The notes below the pieces were generated by a model. That model made no database searches and was not told where the DNA came from. It saw only the letters and a program-made list of their open reading frames with translations. 64,000 nt of DNA. It comes from Medicago truncatula (taxonomy: Eukaryota; Streptophyta; Magnoliopsida; Fabales; Fabaceae). This document shows, in pieces, positions 23,701 to 33,476 of the stretch. The stretch spans positions 41,898,972-41,962,971 of the forward strand of contig NC_053047.1 in the NCBI RefSeq assembly GCF_003473485.1, given 5' to 3'. Both the position numbers and the translations under genes were made by a program. Every line of letters starts with the position of its first letter. Within the stretch, counting starts at the first letter, position 1.

Positions 23701-24866
23701 ATGTGTTTGGATTGAAGGATTGGACTACCTACACCATGGATGCAAGCCACCCATAATACACAGAGATGTAAAATCAGCCAACATTCTTCTAAATGAAGAC
23801 TTAGAAGCTAAAATAGCAGATTTTGGACTCTCTAAGGTGTTTAAGAATAGTGATATCCAAAATGCGGATTCTACATTGATTCATGTTGATGTGAGTGGCG
23901 AAAAATCTGCAATCATGGGGACAATGGGATACCTTGATCCAGAGTGAGTTATTATTCCAACTCAGTTCACAAAGTTACAGTTCAACTTATCCTAAAACTA
24001 TTTTCGGTTCAGCTCGAAAACATTAAACCGATGCACTGAAACTTTATACCACCAGTTCGGTTCGGTTTAGGAAGAACCATTAATAATTCTTTTTCTATTT
24101 TACCAGTATTGAACAATGAAGGAAATGAAGAAAAGAGCTTAAAGGAAAAAGTCTAAATTGTCCTCATAGCAAAGTAGATAACTTGCAATACAAGAAACAA
24201 GCTTAGAGGACAATTTAGACTTTTCCTTTCATCTTTTTTCTCCATTTCCTTCATTGTTCAATAACCAGACTGTTAAAACGGTTTGGTTCAATTTTCTTCC
24301 AAAGACAAACCATTAGTCCCACACGTCATAAATTATTTTTATAAATGTATCAGTACATGAAAACCATATAAAATAAAGTTTCATCTTATCATGGTTTTGT
24401 CGAGTGAATTTAACTGCTTTGTCATTGATACAGGTACTACAAATTACAGACCTTGAATGAAAAAAGTGACATCTATAGCTACGGAATTGTTCTATTGGAA
24501 TTAATCACAGGTCTGCCAGCAGTGATTAAAGGCAAGCCATCAAAACACATACTTGAGTTTGTAAGACCACGACTTAATAAGGACGACTTGAGCAAAGTTA
24601 TAGATCCAAGACTCGAAGGAAAATTTGATGTAAGTTCAGGATGGAAAGTTTTAGGTTTAGCAATTGCATGTACTGCATCAACCTCAATCCAGAGACCGAC
24701 AATGAGTGTCGTGTTAGCTGAGCTGAAACAATGTGTTAGAATGGAGTCTCATAGTGACAGGGAAATATTCGTGCCACCGAGAAATATATACAGTGAATTT
24801 TATAGTTCATCTGATGCATTTAACTCCGTAGATAGTGAATCTATGACATATCCTGTCGCTAGGTAA
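17704..24866 (+). CDS. Malectin-like domain LRR receptor-like protein kinase, twelve exons
   Basis: A plasma-membrane receptor kinase of the LRR-I/malectin-like class. Exons: 17704-17785, 18654-19685, 20030-20168, 20280-20351, 20432-20503, 20602-20682, 21296-21444, 21921-22138, 22824-22950, 23067-23129, 23718-23943, 24434-24866. All borders are GT-AG with matching phase, giving 2,694 nt and 897 aa, normal for the family. Order: signal peptide (1-26); malectin-like domain (about 28-370); WVGDPC motif; LRRs at about 418-490 ([35 protein letters not shown]); one TM helix (about 510-533) followed by KLRRR; kinase from about 577. Kinase motifs: [15 protein letters not shown] (K598), [40 protein letters not shown]. 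It is thus an RD kinase predicted active. The activation segment between DFG and GTMGYLDPE is long (about 29 residues). Ligand unknown. The truncated paralogue lies upstream in tandem. Confidence 0.93.
17975..18205. repeat. GTGTC/GACAC-rich MITE copy in intron 1
   Basis: Repeated GTAGCACCGACACCTAGG/GTAGCACTGACACCTCAG motifs and an end GTCAGTGCTTCATAGG. A second diverged copy follows at 18412-18590, and a partial one lies in intron 2 (19753-19830). Confidence 0.5.
18412..18590. repeat. Second GTGTC/GACAC-rich MITE in intron 1
   Basis: It begins GTAGCACCGATATTTCAG and ends GTCAGTGCTACATAGG. Same family as 21570-21737. Confidence 0.5.
19853..19974 (+). mobile_element. tRNA-derived SINE in intron 2
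   Basis: It begins CCCTCTTGGGTTGGCCTGGT (A-box-like), has GGTTCGATTCTCC as B box, and ends in an A tract. It is flanked by perfect 16-bp direct repeats AACTTTGAATGATTAT at 19837-19852 and 19975-19990, a textbook retroposon target duplication. Confidence 0.88.
20745..21170. repeat. Split MITE of the GTGTC family with a 270-bp insert (intron 6)
   Basis: 20745-20815 and 21090-21170 look like two ends of one family member (CATTGACACTCAATGACA; GTGTCATGTTGGACACTGAC). Between them lies a GC-richer stretch (about 20825-21085) with GAGCCCTTCTGGAGGGCACC and GCCTTTCTAGAGGGCTTTCA repeats that I cannot classify. Confidence 0.35.
21570..21737. repeat. 168-bp Mutator-type MITE in intron 7
   Basis: The element starts TATGAAACACGGATACAG and ends TGTCCGTGCTTCATA, giving terminal inverted repeats. 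Flanks are GTATATAAA (21561-21569) and GTATATAAT (21738-21746), a 9-bp target duplication with one mismatch, as expected for Mutator-type elements. It is the best-preserved of about nine family members in the window. Confidence 0.75.
22345..22510. repeat. GTGTC/GACAC-rich MITE in intron 8
   Basis: It contains GACACGTGTCGTGTCTGG, ACACCAAGACGACACCGACA and ends TGTCCGTGCTTCATACG. Same family as 21570-21737. Confidence 0.6.
23273..23575. repeat. 303-bp Mutator-type foldback MITE with palindrome array (intron 10)
   Basis: Terminal inverted repeats of about 75 bp. The left reads GAAAATTGCTCTTCTCC; the right, on the opposite strand, TAAAATTGCTCTTCTCC. TTATTCTTT is duplicated at 23264-23272 and 23576-23584 (9 bp). 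The centre carries an array of degenerate palindromes: CGTGACTTAAGTCACG, CGCAACTTAAGTCACG, CGTGAGTTAAGTCATG and relatives. Confidence 0.78.
24109..24262. repeat. Foldback (hairpin) MITE in intron 11
   Basis: Arms 24109-24165 and 24205-24262 are near-perfect inverted repeats. The left reads TTGAACAATGAAGGAAATGA..AGTCTAAATTGTCCTC and the right is its complement; the loop is about 40 bp. Transcribed in the receptor intron it would form a hairpin with a stem of about 55 bp. Confidence 0.75.
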
Positions 24867-25019
24867 TAGTGTACATTGAGACACTCAGAAGTATTCATTT
24901 CAATTTGTAAATCTTAATGAAACCATAAGATGATAAAGATACTTTACTACAAATTTATTTAATTTTATTAAAAGTAGTTCTCATGTTTAGAACTTTTGCA
25001 AGAAAATCAAATTGTACTT
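24867..25019. other. 3' flank of receptor kinase
   Basis: Short AT-rich interval between the kinase stop codon and the histone-chaperone fragment. AATAAA-like signals are not obvious; I see no other feature. Confidence 0.4.
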
Positions 25020-25420
25020 TTACTCTACACTATGGATATTCTTGCTCATCGTCGCTATAAGCTTGATAACCTTATCTTCTTCATTCTCATCCTCATCTGT
25101 TTTCACAAGGTGCTTTAATGGATCAATCCAAAATTTGTTCTTAATAAGATCTGCAAGCTGATCACCATACTTCAATTCATTTTTCTCCTTTCTGCTATGA
25201 AACCAATTAAAGAAACTCAACTCATACGAACTCTGCTCATGCACGAGCCCATCATTCCATCTGGGACGAGCTACATTGGGCATACTTTTTCCCTCATTCC
25301 ATCTGGGACGAGCTAGATTTGAGAAGTTTCCCGCGCTCATCATACACCTCTTTCATTTTCACGTTGTATTTCTGCGCTAATCTCAGAATTGTAGCCCTCA
25401 CATTCTTATCAATCTAAAAT
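25020..25420 (-). pseudogene. SET/NRP-type nucleosome assembly protein fragment
   Basis: Minus strand. The 107-codon frame 25020-25343 has features of the C-terminal half of SET/NAP-related histone chaperones: HEQSSYELSFFNWFHSRKEK, then LADLIKNKFWIDPLKHLVK followed by an acidic tail (TDEDENEEDK). Just upstream, in another frame (to about 25420), AQKYNVKMKEVYDERGKLLK resembles the family's QKYNEIR..YDKR helix region. A short repeated unit (CTCGTCCCAGATGGAATGA, twice at about 25255-25320) and the frame change suggest a broken copy. The earthmuff core is missing. A related fragment lies at 61979-62225. Assignment is from remembered family pattern. Confidence 0.55.
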
Positions 25421-25739
25421 CATAATTATCACATTTTAGTTAAATTAAATAAAAATGATAAAACACTCTAAAAATACTCATCACATAACCCATAAACAAG
25501 AGTCAATATATATTTTTTTATTTTAATTGAGTTGGGTCTTAGGGTTCACCAAAATCAAAGAGAGTGGCTAGCATTACACTTGATTACAGGAAAGGTATAC
25601 GCTAATAAGTATCTTAAGAGAATTGTTTAAGGAATCTATTAAAGAAAATCGTGTTTTGAAAATACAAGTCAAACAATTGACATAGTCATAAATACATGGT
25701 TTTCTTTGCAAAAGTTAATTCTTTTGTGGATATATATAA

Positions 25740-25806
25740 GGTGAATTTTATAGTTCATCTGATGCATTTAACTCCATAGAGAGTGAATCCATGACATATC
25801 ATGTCC
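25740..25806 (+). pseudogene. Stray copy of receptor kinase C-terminal coding end
   Basis: GTGAATTTTATAGTTCATCT through CATGACATATCATGTCCC matches 24794-24860 at the end of kinase exon 12 with a few changes. Nothing upstream of it matches the kinase, so only the tail of a third receptor copy, or a small local duplication, is present. Confidence 0.75.
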
Positions 25807-26377
25807 CTTCTCATTGTGAAATGAATAATTCGTAAATATATCTCACTTTTAACATAAACTACATTACAACCTTGAAAGAATTCTAAAGTGTGTAGATAGT
25901 GTGATCTTGATTGTCTGTTTAGAATATCTTCAAGTACATAGCAAGATGTATTCACATGACGACCGAAGTGGGCAAATGTTGTGGTTGAGAGCATGATCTA
26001 TCTTCTCCAAGTCTGTCTCACTTGCATGGTAGTGGTAAGTTAGTCAAACATGTAAATGAAATGGATGATGATCTGAGCAACCTCTTCGAAAATGTTTGTT
26101 CTTTGAAAAATTTGTCCAAATTTAAAATTTAAGTTGTTTTGTTACTTGAGGGCATGCAATAGTTTAAGTTTAGGGCTGTGATGACAGATCATTTTATGTT
26201 ATTTTCAATATGTTTTTTAGTCAATTTAATAGAAAATCGAGTCAATAAAAAGGAGTTTTAGAGAAGTTGCTCTTGATTTAAGGGACATTTTATAATATTT
26301 TATATCTAGTCATGTAATTATAGTTCTTCCCTGAACCAAGCAATTCATAGGTGTTTTTGTTGTATTCTATTAAAAAT
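25807..26377. other. Intergenic, no gene seen
   Basis: AT-rich sequence up to the border of the SIRE-like LTR (TSD AAAAT at 26373-26377). No supportable ORF. Confidence 0.45.
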
Positions 26378-26835
26378 TGTTGGAACAAAATGTGTTTAAC
26401 ATTACCCTTTAAGAGTTTTGATGATAACAAGGTATTAAAAATTGTCAATTGGATATGCTAATATTTGTTCAAGCGTACAGGACCAAAGACAAAAATTTGA
26501 CATCTTAAAAAGGTTCTGGAAGAACAAAAGAGAGCAAAGGAATCAGCAAAAAGGAAGCTTGAAGCATCTGAAGAGAAGCGCTCCTGAAGACAAAAGTGCT
26601 TCTGAAGTGATGACGTCATCAGAAGCAAGTTCATTAGAAGTTGATCACCAGAAGCTCTAGTTCATCAGGAGATGCAAGACTTAAAGATTCAAAGGCTGTT
26701 CAATGGATTCAGTATCGTCTAAGCATTGCAGAAGACTGAAAGAGTGAAGCAACGACTAATTTGAGAGGATTTGAAAGCATTGTATGCCTATTCTTTGAAA
26801 AGCGTTGACAAAGTACAATTGTACAAAGTGTACAA

Positions 26836-28959
26836 TGTAACACCCCGTTTTCCCAATATACAAATTTCTTAAACATTTATCAGAGTAAAAACCATAAACG
26901 GGATATCACATAAAAACGTAATCCAAAAACAGTTAAATAATAATTTAACTTCCACATAATATCTTAACATAGCAGCGGAATATTAGTTCATAAACCATAA
27001 ATCAGTTTGGCATGCAGGCCCCAAATAAAGATCTTAAAAGAGTTAAACAACAGAAATTGTCATAGCAGTTCACGTAAAAGAATGAAGCATGTTATAGCAT
27101 ATAACCCCATCCCGTTACGTATCAGAGCGACCTAGACGACACAGTGAAGGCAAGGCCAACTCACGAAAGCAAACTGCACACTAAGCACGATCACCTGCAA
27201 GTTACCCATACGAAGGGCAACATTTTCAAGCAGAAGGGGTGAGATTTCATAACAAAATAATGCTAATCAAAGTAATTCGAATCATAATTAACATTAACAT
27301 CATAATCATTCTTGGATAACTTTGCATATTCAAATAACAAGTATCACGTATTCACATATTCAATAAACAAGTATCACGTATTCACTTATTCAATCGTCAT
27401 CAACAACATAGCATTATGAACATGACAATGTGACAATGCTCCTAGACTCCTTATATGCATGTGGTACCAATCGTCATCATAAGTATTAATATACTTTAAT
27501 CGTGCGGAGGACAAAGCTCCTATAAAACGTGCGGAGGACAAAGCTCCTAATATTCGTGGCGAGGACTAAGCTCAATGATATGCTATGCATGGACACATAT
27601 GAACAAAACATCGTAATCAACTTATCAACATGCATCCAATAATTTGGAGCTAAACTTCATCATATAATTATGCACTTAGTTAAATAACGGAAGCAGCATA
27701 AACAGGTCACATAACAAGATGATATCATTATATCAAAGCACATAATTTGTATCATTATCACATTTTCTTATCTTGCATGAATATACAATACAATAGTTCA
27801 TATTCAATTGATATTAATATAACTTAAACAACTCTACAATCTGCATTAAACGACATCACTAGGTCTCATTACCAGTTAGGGGTTCACTCTTGATCAACAA
27901 GTGCGACACAGATCGCATAAACACATAAACAAGTTCATCCTGGTTGTACTCGCGAGGCGAGAGCACTTACTCGCCATGGCGAGTACCACTCAACTCCCAA
28001 ACTAAGGTTGTTCTGGGTTCCCTCTGATCCTACATTCATTCCTAATCAATACTAGGTATGTTCAGGTACTCAAAGGCATACAAGATTCAACTAAAAAGGT
28101 CGAAACACGAAATATGACATGCACTCTGCCTAAGCTCGCGAGGCGAGGAAGGGTTGCTCGCCATGGCGAGTTGTACCAAACAACTCGCGAGGCGAAGGGA
28201 AAGGGGCTCGCGTGGCGAGCGATGAAGTTCATCACTCGCAAGGCGAGGATCATCACTCGCCGTGGCGAGCGATGAACAGAAGCACGGGCAGACTAGGGTT
28301 TTTCTCAAAAATTCATCACACAACATGGTTCAAGGCGTGGTTTTGATTCCAGAATTCATCCTAAACATATTCTAAGGTTAAAGGACGGTTCTTTCATCAA
28401 TCTAACAAGTTTTACCGTTTGATCATCAATTTTTTTAGGGTTTTGACCTAATTCCAAAACTTCTCTAAATCAATCCTAACTTTGTCAACTAATCATCAGA
28501 ATTACAGTAAATAACATTATTGAATTATTAGTCTCACCCTTACCTTGTATGAAGAAAATCGCAGCACTCTACCTTGGTTCCTCTAGACTTGGCTTTTTCT
28601 CCCTTTTCTCCAAAAACGTACGTACAACAAAATGTTTTCTAAAACTAGGTCTAGCCTTTTTATATCTCCTCTAAATTACTTATCTTATCTCACTTTCTCC
28701 CCCAAAACTATCTAAAATATCAAAACAGCCCTCAACTAAATATTTTATATTATTTTCAAATCTTTATTCTATTTAACAATAAAATAAATCTCATATCATA
28801 ATCAAATCCTCCAAAACTCATAACTTATCACGTCATCAATCAAATCACTAAATTCATCGTGAATCACCAAAACATAACAAAATCACGCATGTACTATATA
28901 ATTATAATATAATTGCCTAAACTCAATTAAATAACGATTAAACGAAAGTGGGCGTTACA
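26836..28959 (-). repeat. 3' LTR of the Tekay-like element
   Basis: On the element's strand this is the downstream LTR. It contains the array of CTCGC..GCGAG palindromes at 27949-28268, and direct repeats of CGTGCGGAGGACAAAGCTCC (about 27503 and 27529) with a related GTGGCGAGGACTAAGCTC unit. Confidence 0.93.
27949..28268. repeat. Paired palindromic motif array in LTR
   Basis: Eight copies of a 13-14 bp imperfect palindrome, starting near 27949, 27970, 28135, 28157, 28183, 28207, 28234 and 28255. They alternate between a CTCGCGAGGCGAG-like form and a CTCGCCATGGCGAG-like form. Each pair is spaced about 21-24 bp start to start. The same array is in the other LTR (about 34592-34911). Confidence 0.8.
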
Positions 28960-28973
28960 ACTCTCCCCCACTT
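28960..28973 (-). other. Polypurine tract of Tekay-like element
   Basis: On the minus strand AAGTGGGGGAGAGT abuts the 3' LTR (TGTAACGCCC..), the expected primer for plus-strand DNA synthesis. Confidence 0.75.
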
Positions 28974-29001
28974 AAAAGATTTTCGTCCTCGAAAATTTAC
29001 C

Positions 29002-32000
29002 TCAAACAAACAACTCTGGATAAGACTCCAGCATCTTACTCTCAATCTCCCACGTCAAGCTTTCACCAGTCGCTCCCGTCCAAACGACTCTCACGAGAGG
29101 TATCTCCTTGCCTCTCAACGTCTTCACTTTACGATCATCAATCCTCAACGGTAAAGTTTCTACCGTAAGGTTGTCTCTAACTTGCACATCGTCACTCTGA
29201 ATTACATGAGATGGATCCGGAACATACTTCCGAAGTTGCGACACATGGAAAACATTGTGCAAATTCGAAAGATGCGGCGGTAAACCCACTTGGTAAGCCA
29301 CCGTTCCAACTCTTTCCAATATCTGATACGGACCAATGAACTTCGGGGTCAACTTCTTTGACTTCAAAGCACGTCCTACACCAGTCATAGGAGTGACTCT
29401 CAAAAACACGTGGTCTCCTTCCTGAAATTCAAGATCTTTTCTACGCTTATCATGATAACTCTTTTGTCGACTCTGCGACGCCTTCATTTTCTCTTGGATC
29501 ATCTGAACTTTCTCAGTAGTTTGCTGAACAATCTCTGGTCCTAAGACCGCTCTTTCTCCTGATTCAAACCAACACAACGGAGTTCTGCATCTCCGACCAT
29601 ACAAAGCCTCGAACGGTGCCATTCCAATACTAGAATGATAACTATTATTATAAGTGAACTCGATCAACGGAAGATGACTATCCCAAGTTCCTCCTTGTTC
29701 AAGAACACAAATTCTCAACAAATCCTCTAGCGACTGAATTGTCCTCTCCGACTGACCATTTGTCTGTGGATGATACGCCGAACTCAATCTCAACTTCGAA
29801 CCCAAGGCCTCTTGCAAACTTTTCCAAAATCTAGAAGTAAATCTTGGATCTCTATCTGACACGATGCTGGAAGGAACACCATGCAACTTCACAATCTCCT
29901 TGATATAAATCTCTGCCAACTGGGCAACAGGGAAACTAATATTAATAGGTAGAAAATGAGCTGACTTCGTCAACCTATCAACAATAACCCAAATTGCGTC
30001 GCTCCCTCTCGGAGTATTCGGCAAACTCGTCACAAAATCCATCGATATACTATCCCATTTCCATTCTGGCACATCTAAAGGTACCATCATTCCAGCAGGT
30101 TTCTGATGCTCAACTTTCGACTTCTGACAAACTAAACAGGAATACACAAACTGTGCCACATCTCGTTTCAAACCAGACCACCAGAAAATCTTCTTTAAAT
30201 CATGATACATCTTCGTAGCTCCCGGATGAATACTCAAGCTACTTCTATGACTCTCTTCAAGAATCATCTTCTTAATCTCTTCATTGTCTGGGATACAAAT
30301 TCTTCCTCGGAATCTCAACACACCTTGATCATCGATTTTAAAATCACTATCTTCAGTCTGATCTCTAGCAACCAACAAGTCCACAAACTTTACATCAACT
30401 TTCTGTGCTTCCTTGATATTTTTCAGAAATTCACTATCAATCTTCAGCATACCCAGTTTCACACTCTGAGGTGACCATTCGCAAACCAAACTCATATCTC
30501 TAAACTGTTCAAGCAATTCGAACTCTCTGACCATCATGGCGGACATATGCAATGTCTTCCTACTCAAGGCATCTGCAACAACATTAGCTTTACCTGGATG
30601 ATAATTCAAACCAAAGTCATAATCTTTCAACAATTCGAGCCATCTTCGCTGTCTCATATTCAATTCCTTCTGATCGAACAAATACTTCAAACTCTTGTGA
30701 TCACTAAACACCTCAAATCTCGAACCATACAAGTAATGTCTCCATATCTTCAATACAAAGACTACGACCGCCAACTCGAGATCATGCGTAGGATAATTCT
30801 TCTCATGAATTCTCAACTGTCTTGAAGCATAAGCTACCACTTTACCTTCTTGCATAAGTACACCTCCTAAACCCAACTTGGACGCATCACAATAAACCAC
30901 AAAAGGTTCATCTGATTTCGGCAAAATTAACACTGGAGCAGTCGTCAAACGCTTCTTCAATTCACCGAAACTGTTCTCACAATGAACATCCCACACAAAA
31001 GTTTTACCTTTACAAGTCAACTGCGTTAGCGGAAGAGCTAACTTAGAAAACCCTTCAATAAACCTTCTATAGTAACCAGCTAAACCCAAGAAACTTCTAA
31101 TCTCAGTAACGGACTTAGGAGTCTCCCACTGTGATACCGCTTCAACTTTAGACGGATCCACTGCAATACCATCACCAGAAATAACATGGCCTAGAAAACT
31201 CACTTCTTTCAACCAGAATTCACACTTAGACAATTTAGCATAAAGTTTCTTCTCTTTCAACACTTGCAAAACAATCTTCAGATGCTCAGCATGTTCTTCT
31301 TCAGTCTTGGAGTAAATCAAAATATCGTCGATGAACACAACTACGAACCGATCCAAAAATGCATGGAAGATGCGATTCATATACTCCATAAACACTCCAG
31401 GTGCATTGGTCACACCGAAAGGCATAATTTTATATTCATAGTGACCATAACGCGTTCTGAAAGCTGTCTTCTGCATATCCTCATCCTTTACTTTAATCTG
31501 GTGATAACCTGACCTCAAATCAATCTTGCTAAAAACACGTGCACCCACTAGCTGATCCATCAAATCATCAATTCTCGGAAGTGGATACCTATTCTTGATA
31601 GTTACCTTGTTCAACTGTCGATAATCAATACATAGCCTCATACTACCATCTTTCTTCTTTACTAACAAAACCGGCGCTCCCCAAGGTGAAACACTCGGTC
31701 TAACAAACTTCTTCTCAAGCAAGTCTTCCAACTGTTTCTTCAACTCAGATAACTCAGAAGCAGACATACGATAAGGTGCCATCGAGACCGGCTTCGTTCC
31801 AGGAACAAGATCAATAGAAAACTCAACTTCTCTCTCTGGAGGCACATCAGGAATCTCATCTGGAAAAACTTCAGAAAATTCACACACCACCGGTAACCTG
31901 TGAATCACTGCTTGATTCTCAATAGATAAGGTAGCCATTAACGAAAACATCAAGATACCGTCGCGTTCCAGTTGCTTCAGCTGCTTAGTAGATAAAAACT

Positions 32001-33363
32001 CTGCACCACTTTCCTCTTCGACGGAAGAGAAATGTACTGACTTGCTAAAACAATTAATAAGAACGTGATTGTACTCTAACCAGTTCATACCCAAAATCAC
32101 ATCCATACCACTCAAAGGTAGACAAACTAAATCCATTTCAAAATCGTGACCAAACATAGACAAAGGACATTTCAAACATACGAGAGAAGTAGTCACCGAA
32201 CCCTTAGCCGGAGTTTCGACAACCATCTCTCCATTCATATCAGACAAATCAAGACCCAAAGCAGAAACACAATCGAAAGCAATAAAACAATGCGTAGCAC
32301 CAGTATCAATAATAGCAACCAAAGGAGTATTATTAATATAGCAAGTACCTCTGATCAAACGATCCTCATTCTCTGTCTGAGTCCTAGTCAAAGCAAAGAC
32401 CCTACCAGTAGTCGGCGCCCTCTTAGGCTGAGTACACTGTGAACTAATGTGACCCTCTCCATTGCAATTAAAGCACACAATGTCTGTACGATTGCAATCA
32501 GCTACAACATGACCTTTCTTACCACACCGGACACACTTCTTGATTTCCTCAGGGCAGGCGTTGCTCTTGTGGCCTTTCTCACCACAATTGAAACACACAA
32601 TCTCTGCAGCATCCTTCTTCTTAGGCCGCCTAACATCGACCATCTTCTGTTTCCCTTTATCAGCGGGGGCACTGTACGGCTTAGGACGACTCTGCTGTCC
32701 CTTGCCCTTCCTTTCATTCACTACCTTGTAGTGAGCCTTCGTATCCTCTTCATAGATCCTGCAGCTATTAACCAAATCCTGAAAAACTCTCAGCTGTTGG
32801 TACCCAATCGCCCTCTTAATGTCGGGCCTCAAACCGTTCTCGAACTTGATGCATCTCGAGAACTCAGCATTCTCTGCAGTATAGTGCGGATAGAACTTAG
32901 ACAGCTCCACGAACTTGGCAGCATACTCTGTCACGGACATATTTCCTTGCTTCAGCTCAAGGAATTCGATCTCTTTCTTCCCGCGAACATCTTCCGGAAA
33001 GTATCTTCTCATGAACTCTCTCCTGAAAACAGCCCAAGTCACAACAGCTCCCTCCTGCCCAAGGGTAGGCAGAAGAGCAACCCACCAGTCATCAGCTTCC
33101 TCGGCCAGCTGATGAGTACCAAACCGCACTTTCTGATCCTCCGTGCACTGCATAACCCGGAAAATCCTCTCAATCTCCTTAAGCCACGTCTGGGCTCCAT
33201 CAGGGTCATAACGTCCTTTGAAAGTCGGAGGGTTCTTCTTCATGAACGTCTCCAACATCCTAGCTTCAGCATTCGCACCGGCATTCACGTTAGGTTGTTG
33301 TCCCACAGCTTGGGCAACAGCTTGTAGAGCAGCAGCTAACGCAGCATCGTTTCTTCCAGCCAT
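29002..33363 (-). CDS. Ty3 (Tekay-like) Gag-Pol polyprotein, 1,453 aa
   Basis: A single uninterrupted frame encodes all functions for copying and integrating the retrotransposon. Start chosen at [16 protein letters not shown] (33361-33363); the frame is open 23 codons further but that part is in the leader. Approximate order: retrotransposon Gag region; three CCHC knuckles ([14 protein letters not shown] near 255, [14 protein letters not shown] near 276, [14 protein letters not shown] near 296); aspartic protease IDTGATH near 350; reverse transcriptase [20 protein letters not shown] and [10 protein letters not shown] near 675; RNase H YCDAS near 820; integrase HHCC zinc site (CLVCQKSK near 1075) and D,D,E core; chromodomain-like C-terminus ([22 protein letters not shown]). 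No frameshift or stop, so it may be autonomous. Confidence 0.95.
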   Translation of the reverse strand: MAGRNDAALAAALQAVAQAVGQQPNVNAGANAEARMLETFMKKNPPTFKGRYDPDGAQTWLKEIERIFRVMQCTEDQKVRFGTHQLAEEADDWWVALLPTLGQEGAVVTWAVFRREFMRRYFPEDVRGKKEIEFLELKQGNMSVTEYAAKFVELSKFYPHYTAENAEFSRCIKFENGLRPDIKRAIGYQQLRVFQDLVNSCRIYEEDTKAHYKVVNERKGKGQQSRPKPYSAPADKGKQKMVDVRRPKKKDAAEIVCFNCGEKGHKSNACPEEIKKCVRCGKKGHVVADCNRTDIVCFNCNGEGHISSQCTQPKRAPTTGRVFALTRTQTENEDRLIRGTCYINNTPLVAIIDTGATHCFIAFDCVSALGLDLSDMNGEMVVETPAKGSVTTSLVCLKCPLSMFGHDFEMDLVCLPLSGMDVILGMNWLEYNHVLINCFSKSVHFSSVEEESGAEFLSTKQLKQLERDGILMFSLMATLSIENQAVIHRLPVVCEFSEVFPDEIPDVPPEREVEFSIDLVPGTKPVSMAPYRMSASELSELKKQLEDLLEKKFVRPSVSPWGAPVLLVKKKDGSMRLCIDYRQLNKVTIKNRYPLPRIDDLMDQLVGARVFSKIDLRSGYHQIKVKDEDMQKTAFRTRYGHYEYKIMPFGVTNAPGVFMEYMNRIFHAFLDRFVVVFIDDILIYSKTEEEHAEHLKIVLQVLKEKKLYAKLSKCEFWLKEVSFLGHVISGDGIAVDPSKVEAVSQWETPKSVTEIRSFLGLAGYYRRFIEGFSKLALPLTQLTCKGKTFVWDVHCENSFGELKKRLTTAPVLILPKSDEPFVVYCDASKLGLGGVLMQEGKVVAYASRQLRIHEKNYPTHDLELAVVVFVLKIWRHYLYGSRFEVFSDHKSLKYLFDQKELNMRQRRWLELLKDYDFGLNYHPGKANVVADALSRKTLHMSAMMVREFELLEQFRDMSLVCEWSPQSVKLGMLKIDSEFLKNIKEAQKVDVKFVDLLVARDQTEDSDFKIDDQGVLRFRGRICIPDNEEIKKMILEESHRSSLSIHPGATKMYHDLKKIFWWSGLKRDVAQFVYSCLVCQKSKVEHQKPAGMMVPLDVPEWKWDSISMDFVTSLPNTPRGSDAIWVIVDRLTKSAHFLPINISFPVAQLAEIYIKEIVKLHGVPSSIVSDRDPRFTSRFWKSLQEALGSKLRLSSAYHPQTNGQSERTIQSLEDLLRICVLEQGGTWDSHLPLIEFTYNNSYHSSIGMAPFEALYGRRCRTPLCWFESGERAVLGPEIVQQTTEKVQMIQEKMKASQSRQKSYHDKRRKDLEFQEGDHVFLRVTPMTGVGRALKSKKLTPKFIGPYQILERVGTVAYQVGLPPHLSNLHNVFHVSQLRKYVPDPSHVIQSDDVQVRDNLTVETLPLRIDDRKVKTLRGKEIPLVRVVWTGATGESLTWEIESKMLESYPELFV

Positions 33364-33462
33364 TTCCGAGATTCTACAAAAGTAGCAACAACAACATAAG
33401 ATAGTAATATAAATATTACTAAGACTCGACACGACTCTCTAATTGACCGGACGGACCGACCT

Positions 33463-33474
33463 GCTCTGATACCA
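33463..33474 (-). other. Primer binding site, tRNA-iMet
   Basis: On the minus strand TGGTATCAGAGC starts two nucleotides inside the 5' LTR border at 33477. It complements the 3' end of initiator methionine tRNA, the usual primer for this class. Confidence 0.9.
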
Positions 33475-33476
33475 AT

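Noticed and set aside
27949..28268. CRISPR-like array
   Set aside because: Repeats are 13-14 bp, alternate in type and lie in a plant LTR; spacers are not uniform and there are no cas genes.
28062..28326. Open frames over the palindrome array in the LTR (also 34705-34989)
   Set aside because: They recur identically in both LTRs and simply read through the motif array; no start context or homology.
32449..33327. 292-codon plus-strand open frame
   Set aside because: It is antisense to the gag region of the Tekay-like gag-pol and has no family-like features; a shadow frame.
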